Shown: positions 23,701 through 33,402 of the stretch, one piece after another
Layout of the letters: each line of letters opens with the position of its first letter
Numbering within the stretch: the stretch's first letter is position 1
DNA from: Talinum fruticosum
Taxonomy: Eukaryota; Streptophyta; Magnoliopsida; Caryophyllales; Talinaceae
Reading direction: 5' to 3'
Assembly: GCA_021018815.1 (NCBI GenBank)
Contig: JAITYX010000077.1
Span: 637,501 to 701,500, forward strand
DNA length: 64,000 bases
The notes under the pieces: model-generated
Seen by the model: only the letters and a program-made list of their open reading frames with translations
What the model was told of the DNA's origin: nothing
Databases searched by the model: none
Position numbers and translations under genes: made by a program

Positions 23701-24058
23701 CCAAGCATTAATTAAAACAAAGTGACAAATGCAAGGACAGCACAGATATCATTAAACCCTCTGCCAAGTTGTCTAGACTTTGATAATTCATAGACCACGT
23801 GTATGAAAGGCAATAAGCGAAGAACATAACTTGTGAACTCTTCTATGACTTTAGATACATGCCATAGATACTCTACAAAATCATATTAAAACACTTCATA
23901 TGCAGAAAAAGATCGAGGGAAAAGGTAAACATACACACAGTCTCTCTTGCAAGAGCTTCTGGATTTTCTAGTCCCCGAGGTGATTTATACAGCTCAGTAT
24001 TGCAACAATTCACAACAGCTGCATAAGCATGCTTCAATCCCTCTAGGCACTGCAACAT
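5619..24058 (-). CDS. CBL: calcineurin B-like protein, CBL2/CBL3 type (C-terminal exon not found)
   Basis: Plant Ca2+ sensor that binds and activates CIPK kinases; CBL2/CBL3 members act mainly at the vacuolar membrane. Seven coding exons on the minus strand join in frame: 24058-23935, 21841-21759, 21663-21604, 11997-11889, 11724-11672, 5914-5834 and 5731-5619, giving 623 bases and 207 codons plus two bases. Their sizes (83, 60, 109, 53, 81, 113) match the classical CBL exon pattern. The N-terminus has Cys4, Cys18 and Cys19, fitting lipid-modified tonoplast targeting. EF-hands: a CBL-type unusual first loop around residues 58-71, then loops starting at D95, D132 and D176. The frame ends at residue 208 (LQYLK); the usual last 18 residues or so with the FPSF motif are missing. 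The 21603-11998 intron is 9.6 kb and the 11671-5915 intron 5.8 kb. The ATG follows an AG acceptor, suggesting a leader intron. Family assignment is firm; CBL2 versus CBL3 is not resolved. Confidence 0.93.
5834..5914 (-). CDS. CBL: CBL exon 6
   Basis: 81 bases, phase 0, between TGTAG and GTGCC. Encodes [20 protein letters not shown] and the following residues to K170. The donor GTGCCT is weak but the size and frame match the family. Confidence 0.95.
5915..10627. other. CBL intron 5, left part
   Basis: Large intron of the minus-strand CBL gene. I see no coding homology between 5915 and about 10440. Scattered open frames (for example 5906-6478 plus) have no domain. A purine-rich tract runs from about 10440 to 10595. 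The intron ends with the LINE copy listed next. Confidence 0.5.
10614..10627. repeat. target-site duplication, left
   Basis: CATTCAATATTCAT, identical to 11005-11018; brackets the truncated LINE. Confidence 0.85.
10628..11004 (+). mobile_element. 5'-truncated LINE insertion with 14-bp target duplication
   Basis: The last 377 bases of the same LINE family that fills 46658-53145. The translation resembles its C-terminus ([21 protein letters not shown]) and then its 3' tail (AGGATGCTTGCTTTGCATCC). It ends in a short A-rich tail. Exact direct repeats CATTCAATATTCAT flank it at 10614-10627 and 11005-11018. This is standard target-primed insertion inside CBL intron 5, antisense to the gene. Confidence 0.88.
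11005..11018. repeat. target-site duplication, right
   Basis: CATTCAATATTCAT, identical to 10614-10627. Confidence 0.85.
11672..11724 (-). CDS. CBL: CBL exon 5
   Basis: 53 bases between TTGCAG and GTATGG. Encodes [17 protein letters not shown], the third EF-hand (loop D132-E143). Confidence 0.95.
11889..11997 (-). CDS. CBL: CBL exon 4
   Basis: 109 bases between an AG acceptor and GTAAGT. Encodes the second EF-hand (loop D95-E106) and the [13 protein letters not shown] segment. It has Asp at residue 103 where most relatives have Gly. Confidence 0.95.
12290..15902 (+). mobile_element. LINE remnant with EN, RT and RT-zinc parts
   Basis: Decayed plus-strand LINE inside the 9.6-kb CBL intron. 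Order of traces: end of the endonuclease domain with a [19 protein letters not shown] block (about 12320-12480), an [12 protein letters not shown] block (about 12575-12610), a GDRAPG-like block (about 13095-13130), an RT core with [12 protein letters not shown] (about 13770-13800) and a degenerate ADDT box (about 13910), a [17 protein letters not shown] block (about 14990-15045), and cysteine-rich RT-zinc remnants to about 15900. Frames shift repeatedly. Its 3' part is cut off where a minus-strand LINE begins. Confidence 0.75.
15903..17876 (-). mobile_element. 5'-truncated LINE copy (same family as 46658-53145)
   Basis: Collinear with about 46660-48715, mostly base for base, starting with T-rich sequence (the element's A-rich 3' end) and the GATGGATGCAAAGC motif. 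Carries broken RT-zinc and RT C-terminal coding on the minus strand (about 16440-16700 and 17220-17664). Similarity to the long copy stops just after ATCATATGCCTT near 17876, so it is truncated at the 5' side. It butts directly against the plus-strand LINE to its left. No target duplication recognised. Confidence 0.85.
17877..18742. other. intronic sequence, nothing recognised
   Basis: Between the truncated LINE and the LTR element. Open frames at 17996-18190 and 18372-18554 have no recognisable domain. Confidence 0.4.
19677..19713. repeat. (TC)n microsatellite
   Basis: Nearly pure TC dinucleotide run with one G interruption, inside the putative 5' LTR. Confidence 0.9.
20093..20105 (+). other. 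putative retrotransposon primer-binding site
   Basis: TGATATCAGAGCC, one base from the common plant retrotransposon PBS that pairs with the 3' end of initiator tRNA-Met. It is 90 bases from the polypurine tract. Confidence 0.5.
20195..20544 (+). repeat. truncated 3' LTR
   Basis: Matches 18743-19077 and follows a purine tract. It stops after the shared TTTCTAGT. The next bases contain a 17-base inverted copy of its own 20268-20284 segment. Confidence 0.6.
21170..21350 (+). mobile_element. LINE fragment, RT-zinc domain trace
   Basis: A frame at about 21270-21330 reads [20 protein letters not shown], matching the usual DHLFLHCP...LW core of the LINE RT zinc-binding domain, with a matching upstream FYKRNCP block. 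Short and decayed. Confidence 0.5.
21604..21663 (-). CDS. CBL: CBL exon 3
   Basis: 60 bases, phase 0 at both ends, between CACAG and GTACTT. Encodes residues 70-89, [20 protein letters not shown], a near-invariant CBL block. Confidence 0.95.
21759..21841 (-). CDS. CBL: CBL exon 2
   Basis: 83 bases between GCAG and GTAAT. Encodes [14 protein letters not shown] and the start of the atypical first EF-hand loop (residues 42-69). The split Phe42 codon joins exon 1 cleanly. Confidence 0.95.
22110..22340 (-). mobile_element. LINE 3'-end-like fragment
   Basis: T-rich start, then a layout (CATCCATGTGCAAATGG, CAACCATACAAAATTC) also seen at 24690-24960. Interpreted as minus-strand 3' ends of one LINE or SINE family; no coding part is recognised. 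Confidence 0.35.
23935..24058 (-). CDS. CBL: CBL exon 1 (start codon)
   Basis: 124 bases coding residues 1-41 plus one base. Starts at ATG 24058-24056 and ends before a GTATGT donor. Contains the Cys-bearing targeting segment and ends with ARETV, the usual entry into the first EF-hand. Confidence 0.9.
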
Positions 24059-24689
24059 GGTCTTTTCCAGAAGTCAAAACACTCCATACCTATACAATAA
24101 CGAACATAAGAAGCATGAATAAGGTTCTTTTGAAAAATTACCCTACAATGATCTATTGGCGGCTAAGCTTTGTTAAGAAGTTCAGAACTACCAGTAGTCT
24201 TTAAATTTCACGAACATACAATGTCAAAAGTCCAAGCACTGCTTACTGGTCTTCACCATCCCCTGACCCATCAATACATTATATCAAATGCAGCCACCCA
24301 TTCAGAGGAACTGAAGCAAAAACTTCAATATCTTGTCAACGATCGGTCCAGCAGCTTAGTAAACAAGGTCATAACACCCACTCTCACACCAGATACACAC
24401 GTAACACCCTTGTTCACAAAGAAACAACCAAGTTTAATATCACTATTTACAACGAGAGAGCAAGACAACTTCAAATAACTGAATAAGTTTCAGATTCCTC
24501 TTAGGATCACAGGATTACGAAGAAGATCTACAATTTGGATCAATCCAAGCAGGACTATATTAACTTCAAATATAAGATAAGTTTCTCTCTTGAATCACTG
24601 TATAATCAACACAAGATACAAATTTAAAGCTTGAAGATACAACATGGTGCAAAATTGAACATACAACAGCATATATTGATAAATATTTT

Positions 24690-24960
24690 CCTTTTCTTCT
24701 AGAAGTAATCAAATGAGGCATACATGAGATACCAAGGGGATGTCACCCATGTACAAAAGGGCCAAGTACAAAATTATTATTCCCTCAAGTTCTCATCCAT
24801 AATACTATCTACAAAACCGAATAAATTAAAGTTTTTCTCGCCATTATGAAGGACGCACCTCCAACTATACAAAATTCTCAAAAAATAGAGCTTGAAATCT
24901 GAAAAATACATATATTTGTCCTCAAACTCCCACCAAGAATCCCACCTTTGTGGTATTGAT
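24690..24960 (-). mobile_element. LINE 3'-end-like fragment, second copy
   Basis: Parallels 22110-22340: AAGTAATCAAATGAGGCATAC, then CACCCATGTACAAAAGGGCC, then CAACTATACAAAATTCTCAA. It lies just upstream of the CBL start codon, probably in its leader intron or promoter. Confidence 0.35.
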
Positions 24961-25149
24961 ATTGATAAACATTAATAACAGAGTTTTCAAACATCAACAA
25001 TACCACATTTGAGGTTTCGAATGGGAATAATGCTTCTATTAAATTTACCAAAAGCCATACTAACCTTTGTGGCTATTTATATTAACATCCCATTACCAAC
25101 TTAACGACATTTTGACTTGTCTATTTGATGACATGGTAGGTTATTGAGC

Positions 25150-25570
25150 ACGCACTGGTGATATATTTTCCTTAACTTTTTCTATCACCATAATTTACAT
25201 GTGATAGTAAGCATATTGTGAAATTTAGAGGTATTCATTTTATTTATACTACCACCAAGTAAGGCACACTTTAATCTCCAATGAGATTTGAGACATTGCA
25301 GCATGGGTTCATTCAAAGTACAGCTGTTCCACGATGAAAAGAACACATTGGAGAAGACGGTATTGGAGTTCGGGAATTACATTCTCAACCGCAATATGCT
25401 ACGCCATTGCCACAGTAGAGTAATTTTGCAGTATAACGACCGCAACCAATGGCATGACCATACGACATAATGAATCGTTGTGTGGTAGCCTATTTATCAT
25501 ATGTACATTGTGTATTTTTCCTTCACTTTCCAGAACCATCATTTACATGTGATGAGTAAGCCCTCTATAA
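25150..25570. repeat. direct repeat pair of about 55 bp
   Basis: The block at about 25159-25213 (TATTTTCCTTAAC... CATAATTTACATGTGATAGTAAGC) recurs at about 25511-25563 (TATTTTTCCTTCAC... CATCATTTACATGTGATGAGTAAGC). The 300 bases between them hold nothing I recognise. Confidence 0.5.
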
Positions 25571-26765
25571 AATCAAAGCATTATTGGCTAGGTGGTTAGT
25601 AAGTCAAATTATTCATGTCCAATAGTCCCCTAGGCACACACTTGGAGGCGAGATATGGATACAACATGACACAAACATCGCAACATAAGTTTTCTAAAAA
25701 TTTAAGGAATCCGACATTATAACTAATTATACTATTATATTCTTTTTTGTATATAAAAGACCATATAATTATGTGTTTATATAAAACATAAAATCTGAAA
25801 ATACGTAAATGAGCTAGATGCTTTACGGTATGTAATTTCTTTTTTTCTTTTTGGACAGCAAAAGCTTCTAAATTTATTAAACCACTCTCTTGCACAGGTG
25901 TTTAAATTTTTAAAATAGTTTAAATATAATTAATCATAATACAAAGAAAAATTCATTCAAACAAATTAAAGAAAAATAGGTTAATTTGTAGGCCCTGTTC
26001 TTTTTAGCTATCACTTCCAACTGCTTACAACTAACCTTCTCCTCACAGTTAGTGCTTACACCTAAAAGAATAGGGCCATAGTCTAGAAGAATTAGTGTTT
26101 GTCCGTTATATAGAAAGTGGGAAGCTAATGTGGCCAATATTCTCAGCTTGAATTAATATGAACTAAAGAAAAAACAAACTGCAAATTTATCTATGCCTAT
26201 TTTTGTAATTATCCTTATTTCATACACTATTTTTTATTTTAATTGAAATAAAAATTACATGAATAAACAACAAGAGATATGGGGAAATTGTAGTTTTTGA
26301 AAAAGAGCATGACCAGGGAGGGAGGAGTTACACCTTAGTCCCACAGACATTAAAAAATTTAAATGTTCCAAATCGATCAAATTAAAATATTCCACATCAA
26401 TTATCACATAAAACGTATTAGAAAGTTGGTGAAATAAATTACGCAATTCAATCACTCCCACTTCCCTAAATTTCACACGTTACCCTCCTAATATCAAAAT
26501 ACCAAAGCCTACATGACATTTATATACAGAGAACATACACAATTTTAAACCGCCTTTTTGCATTAAAAAGTTGACTATATTCATGACATTTATGTACTAC
26601 CTACATCATCTCAAAACAAGGATTTTATTTACACAGGACAACCATAATTCCATCCAATTGATGAACAGATAGAATAAGAGGAAACTGATTTTTAGCCAAA
26701 TGATTGATTGTGGGATAACCGGAGATGAAACAAATTTTGCACTTGGATCGAGAGGCAATGGGCGA
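25571..26765. other. non-coding, AT-rich
   Basis: No gene or element recognised. It lies 5' of the CBL start codon and could contain promoter or leader sequence of that gene; no specific site can be supported. Confidence 0.4.
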
Positions 26766-27162
26766 GACATGGGCGTTTAAAAAAATAATCGATATAAATC
26801 CATTAACTGATTTTTGAAAAAAATGAAAATTAAAAATTAGATTAAAACTTTTACAGCGAGTAGAATTTTCGTGTGATTAAATGAGAAGCTTAGACTGGGA
26901 GAGGAAAACCTTCTCAACCCCACTACAATTTCACACCTAACATATATATATATATATAAGATGACATGGGGCGTTTTTTTAAAAAAAAAATTAATCAATA
27001 TAAATACGTTAGCTGATTTTTGTAAAAAAATGAAAATTAAAAATTAGATTAAAACTTTTATAGCAAGTAGAATTTTGTGTGATTAAATGGGAAGCTTAGA
27101 CTGGGGAGGAAAAGCTTCTCAACCCCACAACATTTTCACACTTAACATATATATATATAAGA
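26766..27162. repeat. tandem duplication, 197-bp unit
   Basis: Two adjacent copies (26766-26962 and 26963-27162) start with GACATGGG(G)CG and end with a short AT run. Both carry AAATGAAAATTAAAAATTAG and an AGAAGCTTAGACTGGG-like block. A diverged third relative lies at about 31190-31330 (ATTAAATGAGAAGCTTAGAT). Confidence 0.8.
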
Positions 27163-28897
27163 TGTCATAGTAATGGATATTGAAAGATCACTCCAAACAT
27201 CGAGAGCTGTGAGTCCGACTTGAGTGATGCCAATTAATCAAAACAAACAACTAAAAGTCAAAAGGTGAGAGGAAAAGATCTAAACCGACGCGAAAAGGAA
27301 TACGCTAAATTGGTAAAAGTACCTTGAAAAAGCATAGTGTGTTAATTAATTATATAACCATTCAAACATGTCTTAGTGTTTATGATCTCAAACCAAAGAA
27401 AGAAATCTATAATATACTAATTAAGCTCAAGGGCTAATTTACCAATGAACCCTATTGATTAATTTAGTCCGAGAGACGAGAGTAAGAATTATTAAAAGAA
27501 AATTGAAGCAACAAAAAGTTATACAAAAATTATCATAATATATAAGTAAAAATCAGGTAAAAAAAAATACCCGGCCCATTGCCATGCCTAATTGAAGATG
27601 ACCATAATAATATTTTTGACAAGTTGCGAACTGTAAAAGTTCATGTTTGATATCCTTTTTGCAATAAACAAACCCCCTCCCATACACGAGCCTGAACAAA
27701 AAGCCTCCTAGATTATCTCAAACCCAACTCGTCACCCCCTCCCAACGCATAAAAAGGAAACAACTCCAACTCAAGGAATAATCATCAACAAAACCCTTAA
27801 AGCCCTCTGTATTCTTCTCTCCACGAACAATTCCACATCTGCCCATTATAAAGTTATCATCTATCCATCCAATGACAATAACACTAATAATTGTGAAACT
27901 AGATTCATAATTTTCAGTTTTGAGGTGGGGTTCAAAGTCAATTACAAGAGAATATTAAAACCACATAATTAGATAAACATATTGCTAGGAATACAAAGAT
28001 TTTTAAAAAAAAGTACATTAGACCAGCAAGAAGAAAGCACATTCCTTACTATACACAAAAAATGACAAAAAGTTTGGGGGTCCAAGGTGGTGGTGAAGTA
28101 GAAGATTATTATCAGTCAAATTTGTTCCCCCATTCCTTTTATAGAGTCCCTAGCAAGTACCAAACACACCCCCTTCTATTTAATTTATTAATTCAATAAT
28201 AAGAGTAATTAGGTCAACTAAGTGAGATAACTACCATTAATGTTGTTCCACAATACAAATTCGACTAGTGCCCAAAAGCTGAGGTAATAAAGTTCTTTCT
28301 TTAGGATTTTAAGTAAAATTTTAATTATTATTTATCTATTTAATTTGATGAGAATTGATTTGCCTATAACTTATCAAAATTTATGATTTCAATTCTGAAA
28401 TATTCTTCTTGGCAAATAAGAATCAAAAGTAGTGAATTAATTTTTCTTTCTTTTCTCTCATCATAAAGAACTAAGACATCTTTCAACCACAATTGATAAT
28501 CAATTCATATATCAAAATAAATATTAGGCTTCCACTGACTCTAAGAATATTATAGTTTCTTCTTTACCCATCTTTAATTTCGCGAGCTTCTTCTTGCTCT
28601 TCAAGCTCATTAATGGCAAAACCCTACGGACAACATCAATTCATCAAACTCTTGAAACAATTGCCCAGATTTCCTAATTTAGATTTAATCAACCAAGATT
28701 TTCAAAGAGAAAGCATTCTTAATACATATCAACTCAACTCAACCTAAACACCCAATACTTCAATTCAATCATAACCCAAAAATTATCACAACAACTACGA
28801 ATTCAAAGCCAGGCTTTATTTAAATCTCAACAACACATGTTAAACACTTTAAGCCAAATATATCAAGAAGAAAAGAGTATAGCATAATAGAAAGACC
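27163..28897. other. probable CBL upstream region, nothing specific
   Basis: AT-rich non-coding DNA. By position it may hold the CBL promoter and leader exon, but no start site can be supported. Confidence 0.35.
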
Positions 28898-28917
28898 TAG
28901 GAAGAGTTTGAATGATT
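28898..28917. repeat. target-site duplication, left
   Basis: TAGGAAGAGTTTGAATGATT, identical to 29741-29760. Confidence 0.88.
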
Positions 28918-29740
28918 TTTTTTGGGGGTGATAAGGAAAAAGTAGTATATATAATGAATGAACAAAAGAAAAGGATGCAAAGCTAGCATCCTGCAAAAGA
29001 CTATACACAACCAAAATACAAACTACGCACAAAGTCTGCCACCTCAAAAGGTGAAGAGTAAAACTTCCCATTCTCCCCACAAAAAATAGTCTTAATGAAG
29101 TCATCCTTTAAGCGAGGTCTGTTAGCTATTTGGTGGAGCACATTGAAAGAGAGGAAGTGTCGAATTTTTTAGGGCAAGGTGAGGTCCTTTGATGATTTCA
29201 AGCTTTACTTTGTGAGAACTTTGTACAATTGGAATTAGGTTCTCAATCATGGTACAAAGTCTACTTTTTGGGAATTTGTTCATATGATTACTATCCAAAG
29301 CTTGAGGGCTTAAATATATTGTGTCTGCCCCACTTTTTTACATAGGTGACACCCCCTTGGTGTCTTTCAATACATATTTTGTGATTACTCATAAAAAAAA
29401 AAAGGTCATTCATCAAGTGTTGAAAAGTAATTTCGACACCCTCAAAAACTCTTCTATTTCTCTCTCCCCAAATACTCCAAAAAATCACATGTGGTAGCCT
29501 TCTTTTCCTTCACTTTCCAACTAAAGAAACCTTCCCAAGCTAGAAGCTAGAAGATGATTCTAGATGGAATTGGAAGCCACCCAAGAAATTCCCAAGCTAC
29601 TAAAGGCAAGTTCCTACAGAGCCCAAGCGAAAGTACAATGAAGCAATAAGTGATTCACAATCCCCTATGTACATAAAGCATCTATTAGCCGAGATATTTC
29701 CTTTTTTATAAGTTATCAAAAGCCAAAATTCTCCCATGCG
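28918..29740 (-). mobile_element. 5'-truncated LINE with perfect 20-bp target duplication
   Basis: Diverged third minus-strand copy of the 46658-53145 family: T-rich left end, GGATGCAAAGCTAGCATCC motif, then RT-zinc C-terminal coding remnants (NHK... [16 protein letters not shown] on the minus strand at about 29400-29490). Exact direct repeats TAGGAAGAGTTTGAATGATT lie at 28898-28917 and 29741-29760. The copy is split by a second, plus-strand insertion at 29115-29404. Confidence 0.88.
29115..29404 (+). mobile_element. nested 3' fragment of a second LINE family
   Basis: Ends with CCCTTGGTGTCTTTCAATAC, CTCATAAAA and a pure A tail. It interrupts the minus-strand LINE at a point where the intact copies are continuous. 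Imperfect flanking repeats (29100-29114 and 29405-29419, 11 of 15 matching) look like an old target duplication. A relative of this tail lies at 54780-54975. Confidence 0.65.
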
Positions 29741-29760
29741 TAGGAAGAGTTTGAATGATT
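29741..29760. repeat. target-site duplication, right
   Basis: TAGGAAGAGTTTGAATGATT, identical to 28898-28917. Confidence 0.88.
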
Positions 29761-30476
29761 ACCATTAAAACCAAGAGATTCAGTAAAGAAAACTAGGAGG
29801 AGATGGGTGGCAGTGGTCGGCTGGTGTTCCGACGTACTTATGGTGGTGCTAGGGGCTGGTGGTGGCCGGCAGGAAGAGGCAGAAGCCAGCTGTTATAGCT
29901 CAGCAGTGACACAACTGGAGTAGAAGTAGAGGTGCAAAAAAGTGTATGTTTTTGGTGTGAGAAGCAAACTGGCAATTTGGTCACTTGATTTGTTAACTTA
30001 GACTCTCTTCTCAGATTTTTTTGACAAAAGATTCCAACTCCCAAATACTCTCTTTCTTCCTCCTAACCCAGCCCTATTATTCTGCTCAAGACAAAAGTAT
30101 CGGGCTCATGATTTTGGGTTATCTTCTTCTAACATTTCCTAATACAAATAGCACCATTCTGCTCCTTATTTTTCTAACTAATAAATTTAATTCTTTGAGT
30201 TATTTGTTTCACATTTTCTTCATTAACTTGAACTTCATCATTTTATTTCATAAATCTATATTTGGAAAGTTAGTTTAATAAAGTCTGCATTAAAATGTCA
30301 TTCTTACCCATCTTAATATATGCATGTCTCTGTAAATATTTTTAAATACTAAACATACTTACATGAACTTGTTTTAGAGGCCACTGGCATCATCCGAGCC
30401 GAGCAACACATAAAATTTCAAATATCAAATCCAACTAAGCATGCTCAAGTTAGGTTAATTCCAGTTTAAATAAGGA
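29761..30476. other. non-coding
   Basis: No gene recognised. Short open frames on both strands lack known domains. Confidence 0.4.
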
Positions 30477-30936
30477 TAATGGCGAATTTAAGGTCGGGTT
30501 GTTACATGTATGCAGTCCTATAAAGCATCTTTGCAGCCCCTTCACATCACCGTGGTAGGCCCCATCAATGGTAGCCACGCCAAGAAACTGATTGTTCTTG
30601 GGAGACCTTTATGTTATTCAGTGGCTGTGAGTGATAAATGCAGGACACAAATTGAGGAGGACCTAAAAATGAATGGAGAAGCAGTTTCTATGATACGGTT
30701 ACTTGTGGTAATGGCGAATTTAGGGTCCGGTTGTTACATGCATGCAGTCCTATAAAGCAGCTTTGCAGCCCCTTCACATCGCTATGGTAGGCTTCATCAA
30801 TGGTAGCCAAGCCCGGAAACTTATTGCTCTCAGGAGACCTTTATATGTATTCAGTGGCTCTGAGTGATAAACGCAGGACACAGATTGAGGGGAACCTATA
30901 AATGAATGGAGAAGCAGTTTCCACGATACAGTTACT
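30477..30936. repeat. tandem duplication, 232-bp unit
   Basis: Copies at 30477-30708 and 30709-30936 each run from TAATGGCGAATTTA(A/G)GGT through GTTACATG(T/C)ATGCAGTCC, CAATGGTAGCCA and GAATGGAGAAGCAGTTTC. They differ by scattered point changes only, so the duplication is fairly recent. The unit does not encode a recognisable product. Confidence 0.88.
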
Positions 30937-32336
30937 GAAAACATAGTTTCTGACTTTCTGTGTTGCAGTTGTCCAAGAGAAGTGGAGATGCATTTGAGAG
31001 GAAAGAATCAAGATCCTGCAACCATCTCTTTTTGTTTTTTCAGGTGCTTGGAGTGTGAGGAAACTTGTAGGAGAGGGAGTTTTTCACCTCAGGGTTTGTG
31101 TAACTGATTTTTCTTTTCTCTAATGATTCTTTTAGGAGAGATTACTTTTATATTTTTAGGTTTTTTGGTAATTAACATATCCAAAACTGATCTAAAATTT
31201 AGAACTCAAAATTTAAAATCCGATTGAAACTCTTCTCACATGAAGTATTTTGATGGGATTAAATGAGAAGCTTAGATTGGAGGGGGAAGGGTTCTTAATC
31301 CCCACCACAATATATATTTACACTCGTAGTAACTGTGGAAGGTGAAAACTAAAATGGGAGCTGAATATGAAGAAATTAAAAAAAAGAAAAGACAAGACCA
31401 AGGCGAATAGCAATAAAGCAAGAAAATAAGAAAATAGGAAAGTCAAAAGAAAGGCTACTTCTTAAAGTTGTGTACCACTACCCAAAACCTCACATTGATA
31501 CCTAACTGTTCAGTTCTCCTGCTAATGAGTATCAATTCCCCATCTTTGTTCATTTGTCCAAATAAATCAAGACCTCCAAAGTCCCGTCGCCAACGAAGGT
31601 GTGGGCAGGGTGTTAAGGGGGTTCTAATGTGGCAAGTTTACCTCTAAATTGCAAAATTATAGAGAGACTGGTTCTGTTAGATTCTAGATTTAAAAACCCT
31701 TGACTACCTAATACTCCAAACAAAAGAACTAGATTAAGTTGAAAGAGCCATTCCGTTTTAATCCACCACAATACATGCTAAAGAAATAGGCCAAACTTGC
31801 CTTTTTCAGCTATTGAGATTATGGACATCATCTTTGTACATTTGTCCAAACTTGAAAATTTTGAACCACTAATAAAAGCCACATGTACTCAACTAGAGGG
31901 GGAAAGGGGAGAGAGAGAGAGAAAAGAAGCACAAGTGTTTCATTTATACTCCCAAACGTAGGATTATCAGCATCCTAAGTCCCTTAATAGTGTTATGCAA
32001 TCAAATTGACAAAATGGTGAACAAACATTGGGCACGGGAGTCTCAAACCACATTCAAACTCACTTCTCTTCCAATGAAAATTGCGCAATCAAGAGTAATC
32101 CTTACTTTTATTATAAAATGCTTGCTAGAGGATGATGATTTACAGAATACTCGAGAGACAATTTCCATCTCGTATTAAAGTCAGGGTTCAGGCAGAACCT
32201 CGTGTAGCAAACTGGTCAAAGCTATGACCTGCTCCTGTTCTTCATCATTTAGTTCACTTTTCCAAGAAAAAATCCACCTCTCCCACCAGCCTATCACTAC
32301 TGCATTGGTATAATATTGAGTAGATATCACATAAAT
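30937..32336. other. non-coding with weak LINE-like trace
   Basis: A diverged relative of the 26.8-kb repeat lies at about 31190-31330. A frame at about 31990-32100 (plus) reads CNQIDKMVNKHW, faintly like the LINE segment after the RT palm. On the minus strand 32175-32290 reads as an open WWERWIFSWK... tail that I cannot assign. Nothing firmer. Confidence 0.3.
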
Positions 32337-33275
32337 CTATGTCTATGTTATATATAAAGGGAAGAGGGTTGAAGTGATGTCTCATAGTGTTATTTCATGT
32401 CAGCTTCCTGCTTCTCTCTAAACCATATCCTTCTTAACAAACCAGTATGAATCTTCTGCAAATATTTTTTCACAAGAGCTATGAAGCTTCAGATTTGGTC
32501 ACCAATCTTCTTCAAATAATCAAGCCCATAGGTAAATTTGTGTTGATTTGGTTACCAATTTCTTTTTTCGATTTGGTTACCAATTCATGTCATATCAGAT
32601 TCACAAGACAACACATATCTAACTCTATCCAAACTCACAATTTACAAAAGCAAAATCTAGAATTCGGGTAGAAGGAAAGAAGCAGGGGAGGGCGAATGAA
32701 ATTTCCAGCAAGAGGCAGAGGCACAGAACAACAATTCGGGATTTTAGATGTTATGGCCAGCCCACATTATTACATACATTTGAACCTTTTGTCTCGAAAG
32801 GTAAAACATAAAACATAGATGTATTTATTGTATATAACAAAAACCATTGAACATAACAAAAACGATGGAGAGAGAGGCGCCATTTTCAGATCCAACTGAA
32901 CATACCTAAAAACGAAGGAGAGAGCGAGAGCGAGAGGTAGCCGGAGAGCAAAAGCGGGCCGGATATCAAGAGCAAAAACGAGCCGGAGCGGAAGATGGAG
33001 AGTGAGAGCAGGAGAGAAATAGCCCACGATGGCAGAGCGAGAGTCGGAAAGCGAGTGGGAGCCGGAGAGCGAGAGCAACAACGAGCCGGCGAGGAAGATG
33101 GATAGTGAGAGCCGGAGAGAGAGAGACCACAGAGGCAGCAGATAGGGAACCGGAGAGCGAGAGGGAACTAGGAGCAGAGACAGGGAGATAGGGGGATGAA
33201 TGAGGGAGCTGTGAGTGAGGTAGGTCGGGACTGCCTCTGCCAAGAGCAAGGAGGCTAATGACAGAACGAGAAATA
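32337..33275 (+). mobile_element. Helitron-like element, copy A
   Basis: Begins TCTATGTTATATATAAAGGG then AAGAGGGTTGAAGTG, close to the usual plant Helitron 5' end. The body matches 45872-44725 in the opposite orientation for about 0.9 kb, including a GCGCCATTTTCAGATCCAA block and a low-complexity GAGAGCGAGAG/CCGGAGAG segment. Similarity ends near 33275. No Rep/helicase coding is present, so it would be non-autonomous. The long frame across the low-complexity part is not considered a gene. Confidence 0.5.
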
Positions 33276-33376
33276 GGAAGTTAGGTTAGGGTTTTATTTT
33301 ATAAAAATTCTCAAAACTAGACAATAACACTTTTACAAGGTCTTTATTATTTTTAATGATTACGATTTTTTATTTT

Positions 33377-33402
33377 ACTAGTTTGGACCCGTCTTATACA
33401 CG
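33377..33402 (-). other. Helitron 3'-end-like signal (decayed)
   Basis: On the minus strand a damaged ACGGGT-type hairpin precedes CAAACTAGT, matching the hairpin-then-CTRR layout of Helitron 3' ends. The stem is largely lost. Which 5' end it belongs to is unknown. Confidence 0.35.

Noticed and set aside
32770..33249. 159-codon minus-strand frame and its counterpart at 44705-45124
   Set aside because: Shared low-complexity LSLSLR-type translation of the Helitron-like repeat; no gene features.
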